Origin: Leptospira ainlahdjerensis
GTDB lineage: Bacteria; Spirochaetota; Leptospiria; Leptospirales; Leptospiraceae
Direction of reading: 5' to 3'
Length of the DNA stretch: 23,741 nt
Assembly: GCF_016919175.1 (NCBI RefSeq)
Contig: NZ_JAFFPU010000077.1
Coordinates: forward strand, 1 to 23,741
This document shows positions 15,878 through 23,634 of the stretch, piece after piece. Numbering within the stretch: the first letter of the stretch is position 1; each line of letters opens with the position of its first letter. A model generated the notes under the pieces. That model made no database searches, had not been told where the DNA came from, and worked only from the letters and a program-made list of their open reading frames with translations. Position numbers and translations under genes: made by a program.

Positions 15878-16819
15878 ATGGCAACGGGACTTATTTTTTC
15901 CGAAACTTTTCTTTATCACAATTCAAATCCTTTGATTCCCCATTATGAAAATTCCGACAGACTAATAGCCTGCATGAATCTCCTTCAAAAATCAAAGTAT
16001 TATTCTTTACTTCGGAAACCGGAAATCAAAGATATTTCATCCGATTTAATCAAACAGATTCATTCAGAAGACCACCTTCAAAAAATAGAAAATTCGAAAG
16101 GAAAACGGGGATATTTTGATTCAGATACCCCTTTTACAGAAAAATCATGGATATCCGCCTTTAAAGCCGCGAGTTCCGGATTGACGATGGTCGACGCATT
16201 GTTGGAGGGGAAAATCAAGAATGGCTTTTCACTCCTCCGACCACCAGGGCACCATGCAGAGCGCGATCGTATTATGGGATTCTGTATCTTAAACAACATT
16301 GCTGTAGCTACAAAATACCTGCAAATCAAAGGATTTAAGAAAGTTTTCATCTTAGATTGGGATGTTCACCATGGAAACGGAACCCAAGAAATTTTCTACG
16401 AGGATCCAAGTGTTTTCTACCTATCCATCCATCAATTTCCTTTTTATCCTATGACTGGACTTTCGACTGAAATTGGGGAAGGCATTGGAATAGGAACAAC
16501 GAAGAACATTCCCCTCCAGGCTAATACGGAAAATTTCAAATATATAGAAATATTTAAAAATTCCGTCGTCCCTACGATTGAAAAATTTAACCCGGAAGTT
16601 ATCCTAATCTCGGCAGGTTTCGATGCGCATAAAAAAGACCCACTCGGAGGTATGAAAATCACTACCGAAGGTTTCGAAAAACTAACAAGAATCGTTCTTG
16701 AGTGTGCGAAGCATGTTTGTCAAGGGAGAGTGCTTTCATTTTTGGAAGGGGGTTACGACATCCCTTCTTTATCTGAGTCTGTAGAAGCACATGTCGCTGT
16801 TCTCAATTCTTTTTCTTAA
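15878..16819 (+). CDS. Histone deacetylase-family (AcuC/acetylpolyamine amidohydrolase-like) zinc hydrolase
   Basis: A 313-residue member of the arginase/deacetylase fold. Key residues are all present: RPPGHHAERD with H125 and H126, zinc ligands D162 and H164 in DWDVHHGNGTQ, D249 in SAGFDAHKKDPLGG, and the transition-state tyrosine Y293 in LEGGYD. These enzymes remove acetyl or other acyl groups from lysine or polyamines. The RPPGHHAE and GFDAHxxDPLGG forms are of the class II type seen in many bacteria. A GGAG (15867-15870) lies 7 nt before the ATG. It is cytoplasmic, with no signal peptide. It diverges from the glycoside-hydrolase gene by 160 bp. Codon third positions are more A/T rich than in genes to the left, as for its neighbours. 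Substrate is undetermined. Confidence 0.92.
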   Translation: MATGLIFSETFLYHNSNPLIPHYENSDRLIACMNLLQKSKYYSLLRKPEIKDISSDLIKQIHSEDHLQKIENSKGKRGYFDSDTPFTEKSWISAFKAASSGLTMVDALLEGKIKNGFSLLRPPGHHAERDRIMGFCILNNIAVATKYLQIKGFKKVFILDWDVHHGNGTQEIFYEDPSVFYLSIHQFPFYPMTGLSTEIGEGIGIGTTKNIPLQANTENFKYIEIFKNSVVPTIEKFNPEVILISAGFDAHKKDPLGGMKITTEGFEKLTRIVLECAKHVCQGRVLSFLEGGYDIPSLSESVEAHVAVLNSFS

Positions 16820-16887
16820 AAAAGTAATCATTTTCACGTTCGTTCTGTAAGCTCTGGGAACCTTATTATTTAGGGGGATAAGATAAA

Positions 16888-17400
16888 ATGAACAAAAGTA
16901 AAGGATTTACAGAGTTTCGTGGAAGGTCTAAAAAGAATGCAAACCCATCAGATCTTCTTTTACCAAAACATCTGGAAGGGTTTTTGAGAATAAAAATTAG
17001 AAAACATGGGAATTTAAAAAATTACTTTCATTACCTAATTCTAAAATTCCAGAAGAGAAATCTTTTTTCAAATTTTCCAGACACGGCCTTTCGAAAAACG
17101 CTCTATCAGTCAAAAAAGCAAAATCTTATTCGACTTTCTTTCAGACCCGACCATCAAGATTGGTACGAGGCAAAACTTTCGAGTTTTTATTTCGGAATTT
17201 CAATTTGTAAACTTTTTTCAAGGCTTGTGGATCTAGACAGGGAAGAAGATGTCCCGATCTCAAATCGAAAATTGGAAATTTTAAAAATGGAAAAAGAGAA
17301 AGCAAGTCCCCTCTATTTTTATTTCACAATTCTTTCGAGTAAGAAGATGATTCTGAAGAAACTCTCGAAAGGACAAAATTTCGAATTGAATACTGCATAA
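16888..17400 (+). CDS. DUF1564 family protein (Leptospira-specific)
   Basis: A 170-residue basic protein matching the pattern I recall for DUF1564, a paralogous family abundant in Leptospira with no known role. Its characteristic pieces are present in order: LLLPKHLEGFLRIKIRKHGNLKNYFHYLI (split as LLLPKHLEGF at 23-32 and GNLKNYFHYLI at 41-51), then KTLYQSKKQNLIRLSFRPD with a following DWYEAKLSS, then FGISICKLFSRLVDLDREED. The alternation of basic and aromatic residues and the FRPxxxDW motif could suit nucleic acid binding, but that is speculation. A strong GGGGGA ribosome site precedes the ATG. Members are often scattered singly, as here. It sits in the AT-rich zone. Confidence 0.82.
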   Translation: MNKSKGFTEFRGRSKKNANPSDLLLPKHLEGFLRIKIRKHGNLKNYFHYLILKFQKRNLFSNFPDTAFRKTLYQSKKQNLIRLSFRPDHQDWYEAKLSSFYFGISICKLFSRLVDLDREEDVPISNRKLEILKMEKEKASPLYFYFTILSSKKMILKKLSKGQNFELNTA

Positions 17401-17442
17401 ATTTTCCCGTTTTCCCAAATAAATTCCGATATTCAAGAAAGA

Positions 17443-17754
17443 ATGGAAGTCTCATTGGAAAATCTAAATCAAGTAGAAAGAAGATTTAGAAATTATATCC
17501 TCATCCTAGATTTTCTTCTTAGGGAAACCCAAAACGAACTCAAAGAGAATAGGGCCAGACGTGAGGTCTGGTTAGAGCGTCACGAATCTTGGAAAAAAAA
17601 TAGGCATTCTCACAATCCAGGCGAGCTCTCGAAAGGTTTTAAGAAGGCTGACTTGAACCGGGAATTCCGACCTCTTCAACCTTTTCCGAATTCAAAAAAT
17701 AAAGATGCTTTCATTAGGATGAATCCTCATTCAGAATTCCGAAACCACAAATAA
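17443..17754 (+). CDS. Small highly charged hypothetical protein
   Basis: A 103-residue open frame 42 bp after the DUF1564 gene on the same strand, with AAGAAAGA before the ATG. The first half is helical and heptad-like (LENLNQVERRFRNYILILDF), suggesting a coiled coil; the second half is rich in Lys, Asn, Pro and His and looks unstructured. No family is recognised. Position and ribosome site support a real gene, but the biased composition leaves a fair chance that it is not translated. Confidence 0.5.
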   Translation: MEVSLENLNQVERRFRNYILILDFLLRETQNELKENRARREVWLERHESWKKNRHSHNPGELSKGFKKADLNREFRPLQPFPNSKNKDAFIRMNPHSEFRNHK

Positions 17755-17880
17755 TATGGCCGGAAACAGCAATGAGTTTTTCAATAAGTTAGTTTATTCC
17801 TATCTGCATCGTAAAAAATTCTTGAAATTATGTCTCTTTTTAATGTTCATAGAGATAGGGGACAATGTAAGAATTTAATT

Positions 17881-19911
17881 ATGCGCCTTAATCGATTTCT
17901 TATTATTCTTTTTTCCCTTTTGGCTTCCCTTTCGTTGAGTTCCGACGGACTCCCAAATTTTTCTATCCAAGAGAAAGAGGCAAGAACCCACTTTACAAGA
18001 GGATTTTCATACTTTAATAACTCTCAATACTCCTCTTCCAGAGAGAGCTTTCTTAAAGCACTCTCAATCAAAAACGATTTTACACTGGCTCGTCTCCTTC
18101 TCTCTAATTCATACTACCTCTCGGGCGATTGGCCAGAAAGCATGTCGGAATTAGAACAAATTGAAGGAAATACAGGACTCAACCAGATCGAAAAAGCCCG
18201 ATTGGACGCTTTACGGATCAATCTCGCAGGAGGAAGCCAAGACTCAGCGGTAAAATACTACTCTGCTCTTTTAGGGGATGAGCTCCGACGTTATCGATTT
18301 CGAAACCCTTCGGACGTTGCAATTGATGATGATGGATTCCTCTACGTCCTTTCCTTTGATACTGCCAATATTGTAAAATTTGACCCGAATGGGAATCCCG
18401 TTGATAATTTCAAAGGCTCCCTAGGTCGGAATTTATCAGGCCCCCTCTTCTTTTCTCTCAGAGGAACTTCCATCTTTGTTTCCGATTTCAAATCTGATAA
18501 GATCTACGAATTCAATACAAGAGGAGAATATAGAAATCGTTTTGGGAAAACCGGAAAAGCCAATGGAGAGTTTCACGGACCAACGGGAATTTTCCTTACA
18601 AAAGATGGGTCGCTCTTCGTCTCGGATTCCGGAAACCACCGTGTTCAAAAACTCAAGAATGACGGCACCTTTCTCCAAGAAATCGGAGTCGGAACTCTTC
18701 GCAATCCCTCCGGAATCAAAGTAAACTCAAAAGGAGAAATTTACGTCGCAGACCGGGGGAACTCCCGAATCGCAGTCTTTGATTCGGAAGGAAATTTCCT
18801 AAGAGAAATCAGCAATCCGAACATTCTTTCCTCTCCTCGAAATCTCACGATACGCAAGAATGAATTACATATCTCCGACGAAAAAGCGGGGATGATCGTT
18901 TATAACACTCTGGAGAATACCTGGAGGGCTCTCGACTCATTTAGAGATTCAAAGAATATCGTCCGTAAGTTGAATCAACCCTTCTCTTCCGCATTCGACT
19001 ATACGGGAACTCAATATATCGCCGACTTCAATCGTCACCGTGTTGAAATTTTCAGTCCAGCAAATCAGCTTTCTTCAAACCTCGACTTAGTTGTTGAAAA
19101 AGTCTTAAACAGAGAATACCCGGACATCTCCGTTTTTCTTAGAGTTCGAGACAGATCCGGACGTGATATCAAAGCAATCCCAAGAAACTCCTTTAGAGTT
19201 TATGAATATGGAAATCTTTCACCTCTTATCGGACTCGCGGATATGCAACAATACAACAATAGAATTTCTTTGTCCCTAATCTACGAAAACACCTCGGAAG
19301 TAAAAAACGCATATTCCGTATTTGAAAAATCGCTTCGTCCCCTTCTCACGTCTCTCAGGCAATACGACGGAGTGGAAGTCCTTCGTTCCGGAACTGAACT
19401 TATCAAAGCGTCCGACTTCAATTATTCAATGCATGAGATTTTTAGAATATTAAGGACTTCTCCGACTGATCCATCTTCGAAAACCGGAAAATCCATCTAT
19501 AGAGGAATCTCTGATCTCTTGGATCGACTTGGACCAAGAGCAGTCCTGGTTTTAGTTTCCGGAAATTCTAACGCGGATTCTTTTACTCAAATTTCCCCTG
19601 AAAAAATAATCCGTTATTCGAAAGCTCATTCGATTCCGGTTTACTTTTTATCCCTCGCCGATAACGGACCAGCTGTCGAAATTTATAAGACGATCGCCAA
19701 TTCAACAGGTGGAAAATTCATTCTTATACCCGGAGAAGGCCAGGAAAAGACGCTCTACGAATCCATTATCTCTCATAAAGACAGACGTTATATCGTATCT
19801 TTCAAAAGCAGAGTGGACGCTGATAAAAAGGACTTCTACATTCCCATCGTCCTAGAAGCGAACTTCCGCAACGCAGCAGGCAAAGCCGAAGCGGGATTTT
19901 TTACAAAATGA
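17881..19911 (+). CDS. Exported TPR-NHL beta-propeller-VWA-like protein
   Basis: A 676-residue protein, predicted to be periplasmic or surface-exposed. Order: signal peptide (MRLNRFLIILFSLLASLSLS), TPR-like helices (about 30-130, AKALSIKND-type repeats), an NHL beta-propeller (about 141-395) with repeats such as GPTGIFLTKDGSLFVSDSGN and NPSGIKVNSKGEIYVADRGN, then a C-terminal VWA-like domain (about 400-665). The VWA part has the right outline (ISLSLIYENTSEVKNA, AVLVLVSGNSNAD, STGGKFILIPG) but lacks the DxSxS metal site. The frame is also open from an ATG at 17830, but the ATG at 17881 places the signal peptide at the N-terminus and is preferred. Its stop overlaps the next gene's start (ATGA), so the two are translated together. 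Likely a scaffold or binding protein of the envelope; partner unknown. Confidence 0.84.
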   Translation: MRLNRFLIILFSLLASLSLSSDGLPNFSIQEKEARTHFTRGFSYFNNSQYSSSRESFLKALSIKNDFTLARLLLSNSYYLSGDWPESMSELEQIEGNTGLNQIEKARLDALRINLAGGSQDSAVKYYSALLGDELRRYRFRNPSDVAIDDDGFLYVLSFDTANIVKFDPNGNPVDNFKGSLGRNLSGPLFFSLRGTSIFVSDFKSDKIYEFNTRGEYRNRFGKTGKANGEFHGPTGIFLTKDGSLFVSDSGNHRVQKLKNDGTFLQEIGVGTLRNPSGIKVNSKGEIYVADRGNSRIAVFDSEGNFLREISNPNILSSPRNLTIRKNELHISDEKAGMIVYNTLENTWRALDSFRDSKNIVRKLNQPFSSAFDYTGTQYIADFNRHRVEIFSPANQLSSNLDLVVEKVLNREYPDISVFLRVRDRSGRDIKAIPRNSFRVYEYGNLSPLIGLADMQQYNNRISLSLIYENTSEVKNAYSVFEKSLRPLLTSLRQYDGVEVLRSGTELIKASDFNYSMHEIFRILRTSPTDPSSKTGKSIYRGISDLLDRLGPRAVLVLVSGNSNADSFTQISPEKIIRYSKAHSIPVYFLSLADNGPAVEIYKTIANSTGGKFILIPGEGQEKTLYESIISHKDRRYIVSFKSRVDADKKDFYIPIVLEANFRNAAGKAEAGFFTK

Positions 19912-21917
19912 TTTCTCGTCCTTTTCGACAAAGAAGTTTCCTAATTCTATCGTTGCTTCTGATTATAGGATTCCCCCTAACTTCCCAGGAGACGGTTCGT
20001 AAAATTCAAGAAGGGGAAATTTTTCTCAAAGAAAGAAATTACGCAGCCGCATATCAGTCCTTCACGGATGCGTCCAAAGCGAATCCGATGTCGATTCGGG
20101 CCCTTTTAGGTCTTGCAGAATCAGCGAAACATCTTCATAAGTACAACGAGTCTTTTGAAGCGTTTAACAAAGCATTGGCCTTAGAACCCGATAACAAAAG
20201 CGCACTCAAAGGTGCGTCCTTAGCCTTCGCAAGAAAAAAAGAATATCAGAACGCTCTCAATCTCTTGCGAGCGTCCTTGGATACGGATCCATTTGACCCG
20301 ATTCTTGCACCGGTACAAATTCAAATCCTCTTAGAAATGGGAAGTTTCGAATCCGCATTAAAAAAGCTGGAAGCCTCCCGATCTAAATTACAAAACTCTA
20401 AAGAAGTTCAAATCTTAGAAGCAAAGGTAAACGGAAAAACCGGTAACTTTTCCAAAGCATATCACCTCTGGAACGGAGTCCTTTCCAACTCTTCGGACGA
20501 TCCCGATCTTTTTTTCCATCTTGCGTCTCTCTTAATTGACTGGGCTGAAAAAAGTCCCGTCGGTGAACGAAAACAGAAACTTGAAGCCGCCGCCGAAAAG
20601 TTGGAAAGAGCAATATCACTCTATCCGGATTTTGAAGAAGCGATCGATGCGCTGACAAGAATTCGTATCTGGCAAAACGATTATTCTTCCGCAGTCATTC
20701 TCTCCCGCAAACTCGTTTCCCTTTATCCGCAGAATCCTTCTTTCCTCTATCTCAAAGCGTTCTCGGAAGAAAAAGAGGCGAATCAAAATTCTTCCTCAGC
20801 AAGCAAGGATTCCCTCAAAAACGACCTAACTGAAATATTAAGATTGGATGACTTAGATTCGATCGCTAGACAAAAAGCGGAATCCGTCGCTCTCGTTCAT
20901 TTTTCGGAAAATCATTCCTTCCGTAGAAAACTTGGCGACTATAGAATGCAACGTTTTCGCTCCTCTAAAAATTCTCTTCTTTACGATATGTCCTCGCATC
21001 ACCTAGCTTCGGCGAGAGAGTTGATTCCCGGTCAACCCGAAGTTCAGTTCCAGACTCTTTCCGAATACAAAAGAACGGGGTTTTTTCCGCGTTATTTGAA
21101 TCTTCTTTTGTTCTTGCGAAAAAAATATCCTGAGAATGAAAAATATCAATATGAGATAGAGAATCTTCTCAACTCCATGAAACAATCGATCGGTTACAAG
21201 GAAGGTATGATCGAAATCACCGGGGACAATCTTCTCGAGAATTACGGCAGAACCCCTCCGGTCCTTCTTGTCTTCGACCTGGCCGACAAATCCTTCTTAG
21301 GCGATTATCCGGATCTTTCACTTTTGGTTTCGTCATCGGTTCGTAAGATTCTTTCTCTAAACCCTACGATTTCTCTCTCGAACGTTCTGGAATCGACGAG
21401 AAACAATCCTTCCTCTTTAAATCTGAGCCCGGACAGTTATATGGGAATTCTTCCCTACTCGGAATCTTCATTTCTTAAAATCAAGGATTCGGCGAAGAAT
21501 GGAGTAAAACCAAGATTCGTAGTTTACGGATCTCTAAAATACGAAAATCATTCTTTAAACATCGACTGGACCGTCAAAGATACAAGACACGAGAAGGTCA
21601 TCGCTACGTTTCGCGTTTTCGCAAAAGGGCGAGACTTTCTTCCCGAGGCTGCTACGAGATCAGCGTCCAAGATTCTTGCTTCGATTCCGCCCTCCGCATC
21701 GATCGTCAAAGTAAAGGATGAAGATATCATCATCAATGCCGGAACGCTGGACGGTTTAAAGAAAGGCTCCAAAGTTCAAATTTACAACACTTCAGGAAAA
21801 TCGGGGGAGGCCACCGTCGAGGAAGCCGATTATTTTCTTTCCAGGGCGGTTCCGGATAACGGCATCAACGGCTTAAAAACGATTTCAGAAGGAGATCGGA
21901 TTCTTTGGAAACGTTAG
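19908..21917 (+). CDS. Exported TPR protein with FlgT-C-like tail
   Basis: A 669-residue protein with a signal peptide (hydrophobic FLILSLLLIIGFPL, cleavage near TSQE). TPR repeats fill about 28-290 (for example SFEAFNKALALEPDNKSAL). A middle helical region follows, then an alpha/beta domain with PPVLLVFDLADKS and PRFVVYGSLKY (about 445-590) recalling CsgG/TolB-like envelope domains. The end (about 600-669) has VKVKDEDIIINAGTLDGLKKGSKVQIYN, the pattern of the small FlgT C-terminal type domain used by outer-membrane lipoproteins. The start overlaps the upstream NHL protein gene by 4 bp (ATGA). It therefore probably forms a complex with that protein at the outer membrane. The stop overlaps the convergent gene by 4 bp (TTAG). 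No enzymatic site is visible. Confidence 0.82.
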   Translation: MISRPFRQRSFLILSLLLIIGFPLTSQETVRKIQEGEIFLKERNYAAAYQSFTDASKANPMSIRALLGLAESAKHLHKYNESFEAFNKALALEPDNKSALKGASLAFARKKEYQNALNLLRASLDTDPFDPILAPVQIQILLEMGSFESALKKLEASRSKLQNSKEVQILEAKVNGKTGNFSKAYHLWNGVLSNSSDDPDLFFHLASLLIDWAEKSPVGERKQKLEAAAEKLERAISLYPDFEEAIDALTRIRIWQNDYSSAVILSRKLVSLYPQNPSFLYLKAFSEEKEANQNSSSASKDSLKNDLTEILRLDDLDSIARQKAESVALVHFSENHSFRRKLGDYRMQRFRSSKNSLLYDMSSHHLASARELIPGQPEVQFQTLSEYKRTGFFPRYLNLLLFLRKKYPENEKYQYEIENLLNSMKQSIGYKEGMIEITGDNLLENYGRTPPVLLVFDLADKSFLGDYPDLSLLVSSSVRKILSLNPTISLSNVLESTRNNPSSLNLSPDSYMGILPYSESSFLKIKDSAKNGVKPRFVVYGSLKYENHSLNIDWTVKDTRHEKVIATFRVFAKGRDFLPEAATRSASKILASIPPSASIVKVKDEDIIINAGTLDGLKKGSKVQIYNTSGKSGEATVEEADYFLSRAVPDNGINGLKTISEGDRILWKR

Positions 21918-22516
21918 TTTTTTCTTTTCGGAAATCCGCTGAAATAATCTAAGATCCAATCCGCGATTTTCTTTTCGATTTCCATAATTCTCCCCGAATC
22001 CGGTCTTGATTCCAAAAATACGTTCCAGATTCTTCCCTTGATTTCTATTTTAGAAATTTCGAATGTATTCCATTCTTCGGAAAACCAATCCGGAAATTTT
22101 TCAGCGTAATAAACTTCTTTTTTATCTTCGTCTTCGAATATAAAACGATTCGTTAGGATCCGGAAACGATTTCGAATCATTCCGTATTCGATTTCCAAAT
22201 CGACGTCTGGATAGATTCGAAAATCTCGATTTTCCTCGTCCCAATCCAAACGAGAACCTTCCAGACAAATTTCGTCTTCTTTGGATATTTCCAAATAAAT
22301 TGGATAGGAATGGAGCGTCTTTTGATTCTTTTTTTGATCGTAACCGACTTGAACATCGACTCGATGTTTTTTTCTTTCGATCCGGATCTGAAACGCAGAA
22401 TCCAATCTAGTTTCCAAATGCTTTTGAATCACGGTGATCGCCGTGTCCGAAAATTGAAGCGGGGATAGAATCATCTCCGAAGTAGAGGATAAATTCTTAA
22501 AAAATTTTAGAATCAT
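21914..22516 (-). CDS. Hypothetical protein with possible degenerate IscA/HesB-like N-terminal half
   Basis: A 200-residue soluble protein with no signal peptide. I do not recognise it with confidence. The first 110 residues have an outline like A-type Fe-S carriers (IscA/HesB): LSPLQFSDTAITVIQKHLE (about 18-36), a central strand pair, then YPIYLEISKEDEICLEGSRL and a final DFRIYPDVDLE. The three cysteines that bind Fe-S in that family are absent; the only cysteine is in EICLEG. The C-terminal 90 residues are acidic and strand-rich (IRNRFRILTNRFIFEDE) with aromatic pairs. The ribosome site before the ATG is weak. It converges on the TPR gene with 4 bp overlap and diverges from the SRPBCC gene, with only 54 bp between the two starts. 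Confidence 0.68.
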   Translation of the reverse strand: MILKFFKNLSSTSEMILSPLQFSDTAITVIQKHLETRLDSAFQIRIERKKHRVDVQVGYDQKKNQKTLHSYPIYLEISKEDEICLEGSRLDWDEENRDFRIYPDVDLEIEYGMIRNRFRILTNRFIFEDEDKKEVYYAEKFPDWFSEEWNTFEISKIEIKGRIWNVFLESRPDSGRIMEIEKKIADWILDYFSGFPKRKN

Positions 22517-22570
22517 GGAATTTTACTTTGAATCCGTCGAAATTCTATCATCGCCTAGGTCAAAGTCTTT

Positions 22571-23053
22571 GTGGAATCAGAATTTATTTGCAAATCCATT
22601 TTTGATTGCGACGTGGAAAAGCTCTTTGCATTTCACGAATCTCCGAACGGTTTCGAAAGTTTAGTCGGCGCCGACTCAAACGTGGAAGTGATTCAAAAAC
22701 CGGAGAACATTCGTCCGGGCGCCATCGCGATTCTGAAAGTCAGGCCGTTTCCGTTCTTCTCTTGGACTTGGATCGCGGAACACTTGGAATATTCGCAGAA
22801 CGAGAGATTTGTCGACATTCAAAAAAAAGGCCCGTTCCCATTCTTCCTTCACGAACACCTATTTAGCTCCGCCGAAGGGAACCAATCTCAACTGGAAGAT
22901 AGAATTTTTTTCGAAGCCCCGATTCATTTTTTGTCCTCTCCTGTTGTTCTTTCTATGTTGAAGAAACAATTTCTAAAACGACATGAGATCACTGCGAAAC
23001 AACTTTCGGTTTCTTGGAAGAATGTAACCTGCGGCCCTAAGGATTCTTTTTGA
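22571..23053 (+). CDS. SRPBCC (START/Bet v1-like) family protein
   Basis: A 160-residue protein with the helix-grip ligand-binding fold of the SRPBCC superfamily. It starts with the usual strand and helix (FICKSIFDCDVEKLFAFHES), has the following NGFESLVGADSNVEV, a central aromatic strand SWTWIAEHLEYSQNERFVDIQKKGPF, and an EDRIFFEAPIHFL strand before the long C-terminal helix (SPVVLSMLKKQFLKRHEITA), which closes the hydrophobic pocket in the family. Function is probably binding or modification of a small hydrophobic molecule; not determinable from sequence. The start is GTG at 22571, chosen because the fold begins here and no ATG lies nearby; an AGGTC is about 10 nt upstream. Its 3' end overlaps mgsA by 17 bp on the other strand. 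Confidence 0.8.
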   Translation: MESEFICKSIFDCDVEKLFAFHESPNGFESLVGADSNVEVIQKPENIRPGAIAILKVRPFPFFSWTWIAEHLEYSQNERFVDIQKKGPFPFFLHEHLFSSAEGNQSQLEDRIFFEAPIHFLSSPVVLSMLKKQFLKRHEITAKQLSVSWKNVTCGPKDSF

Positions 23054-23486
23054 TTCTCGTGTCATAGTCGATCAGAACTTTCTTATACGAGTTGATAAAT
23101 TGAGGAGAACTAATCATATAATCTGCGGTCGAACGATTGCACGCCATCGGTATATTATAAAGTACTGCAATTCGAAGTAACGCCTTTACGTCCGGATCAT
23201 GGGGTTGCGCGGTCAACGGATCCCAGAAAAAAATCACGATATCCAGATCTCCTTCCGCAATTTTCGCGCCGATCTGTTGATCCCCTCCCAGTGGTCCGGA
23301 TAAGAATCTATAGACTGGAAGTTCCGCTTCTTCGTTTATCAACTTTCCGGTCGTCCCGGTTCCGAAAAGATGATGTCTGGATAAGATTTCTCTGTGAGTT
23401 TTCGCCCATTCTACCAGATCGTTCTTTCTGTTGTCGTGTGCTACGAGTGCGATTCTTTTTGTGGCCGGAACCTGAACTTCTTTCAT
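23037..23486 (-). CDS. mgsA: Methylglyoxal synthase
   Basis: A 149-residue cytoplasmic enzyme that converts dihydroxyacetone phosphate to methylglyoxal and phosphate, a bypass of lower glycolysis used when phosphate is limiting or triose phosphates build up. The catalytic set is complete and offset by exactly two residues from the E. coli numbering I recall: H17 (VAHD), D69 in GPLGGDQQIGA, D89 in FFWDPLTAQPHDPDV, H96 and D99. The phosphate-binding FGTGTTG is at 41-47. The length fits the family. Methylglyoxal is toxic, and a glyoxalase-I-like VOC protein is encoded at 3855-4313. Its 3' end overlaps the SRPBCC gene. The upstream 148 bp, shared with the divergent gene at 23635, must hold its promoter. 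Confidence 0.95.
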   Translation of the reverse strand: MKEVQVPATKRIALVAHDNRKNDLVEWAKTHREILSRHHLFGTGTTGKLINEEAELPVYRFLSGPLGGDQQIGAKIAEGDLDIVIFFWDPLTAQPHDPDVKALLRIAVLYNIPMACNRSTADYMISSPQFINSYKKVLIDYDTRIKKNP

Positions 23487-23550
23487 TCTTCGTTACTCTT
23501 TTTATGTTTGTTTTGAATCTAATTTTTTGATGACGCCCGTTTGCGACCAA

Positions 23551-23580
23551 TCCTAAATTGACTTAGGAAATTTTTTTTCC
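23551..23580 (+). terminator. Hairpin followed by T tract in the mgsA/exported-gene gap
   Basis: TCCTAA-ATTGAC-TTAGGA (23551-23568) is a perfect 6-bp stem with a 6-nt loop, followed by AAATTTTTTTT. The form is that of an intrinsic terminator reading rightwards, but no plus-strand gene ends before it. It may stop read-through antisense to mgsA or act as a leader element of the next gene. The stem is AT-rich, so confidence is low. Confidence 0.33.
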
Positions 23581-23634
23581 GTTTCGATTCCGTTTAAACC
23601 TTTGTTTGCCCGTTTCCAAAAAATTACAACTTCT

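Noticed and set aside
17830..17880. Upstream ATG start for the TPR-NHL protein
   Set aside because: It would put 17 polar residues before the signal peptide; the ATG at 17881 gives a normal N-terminus.
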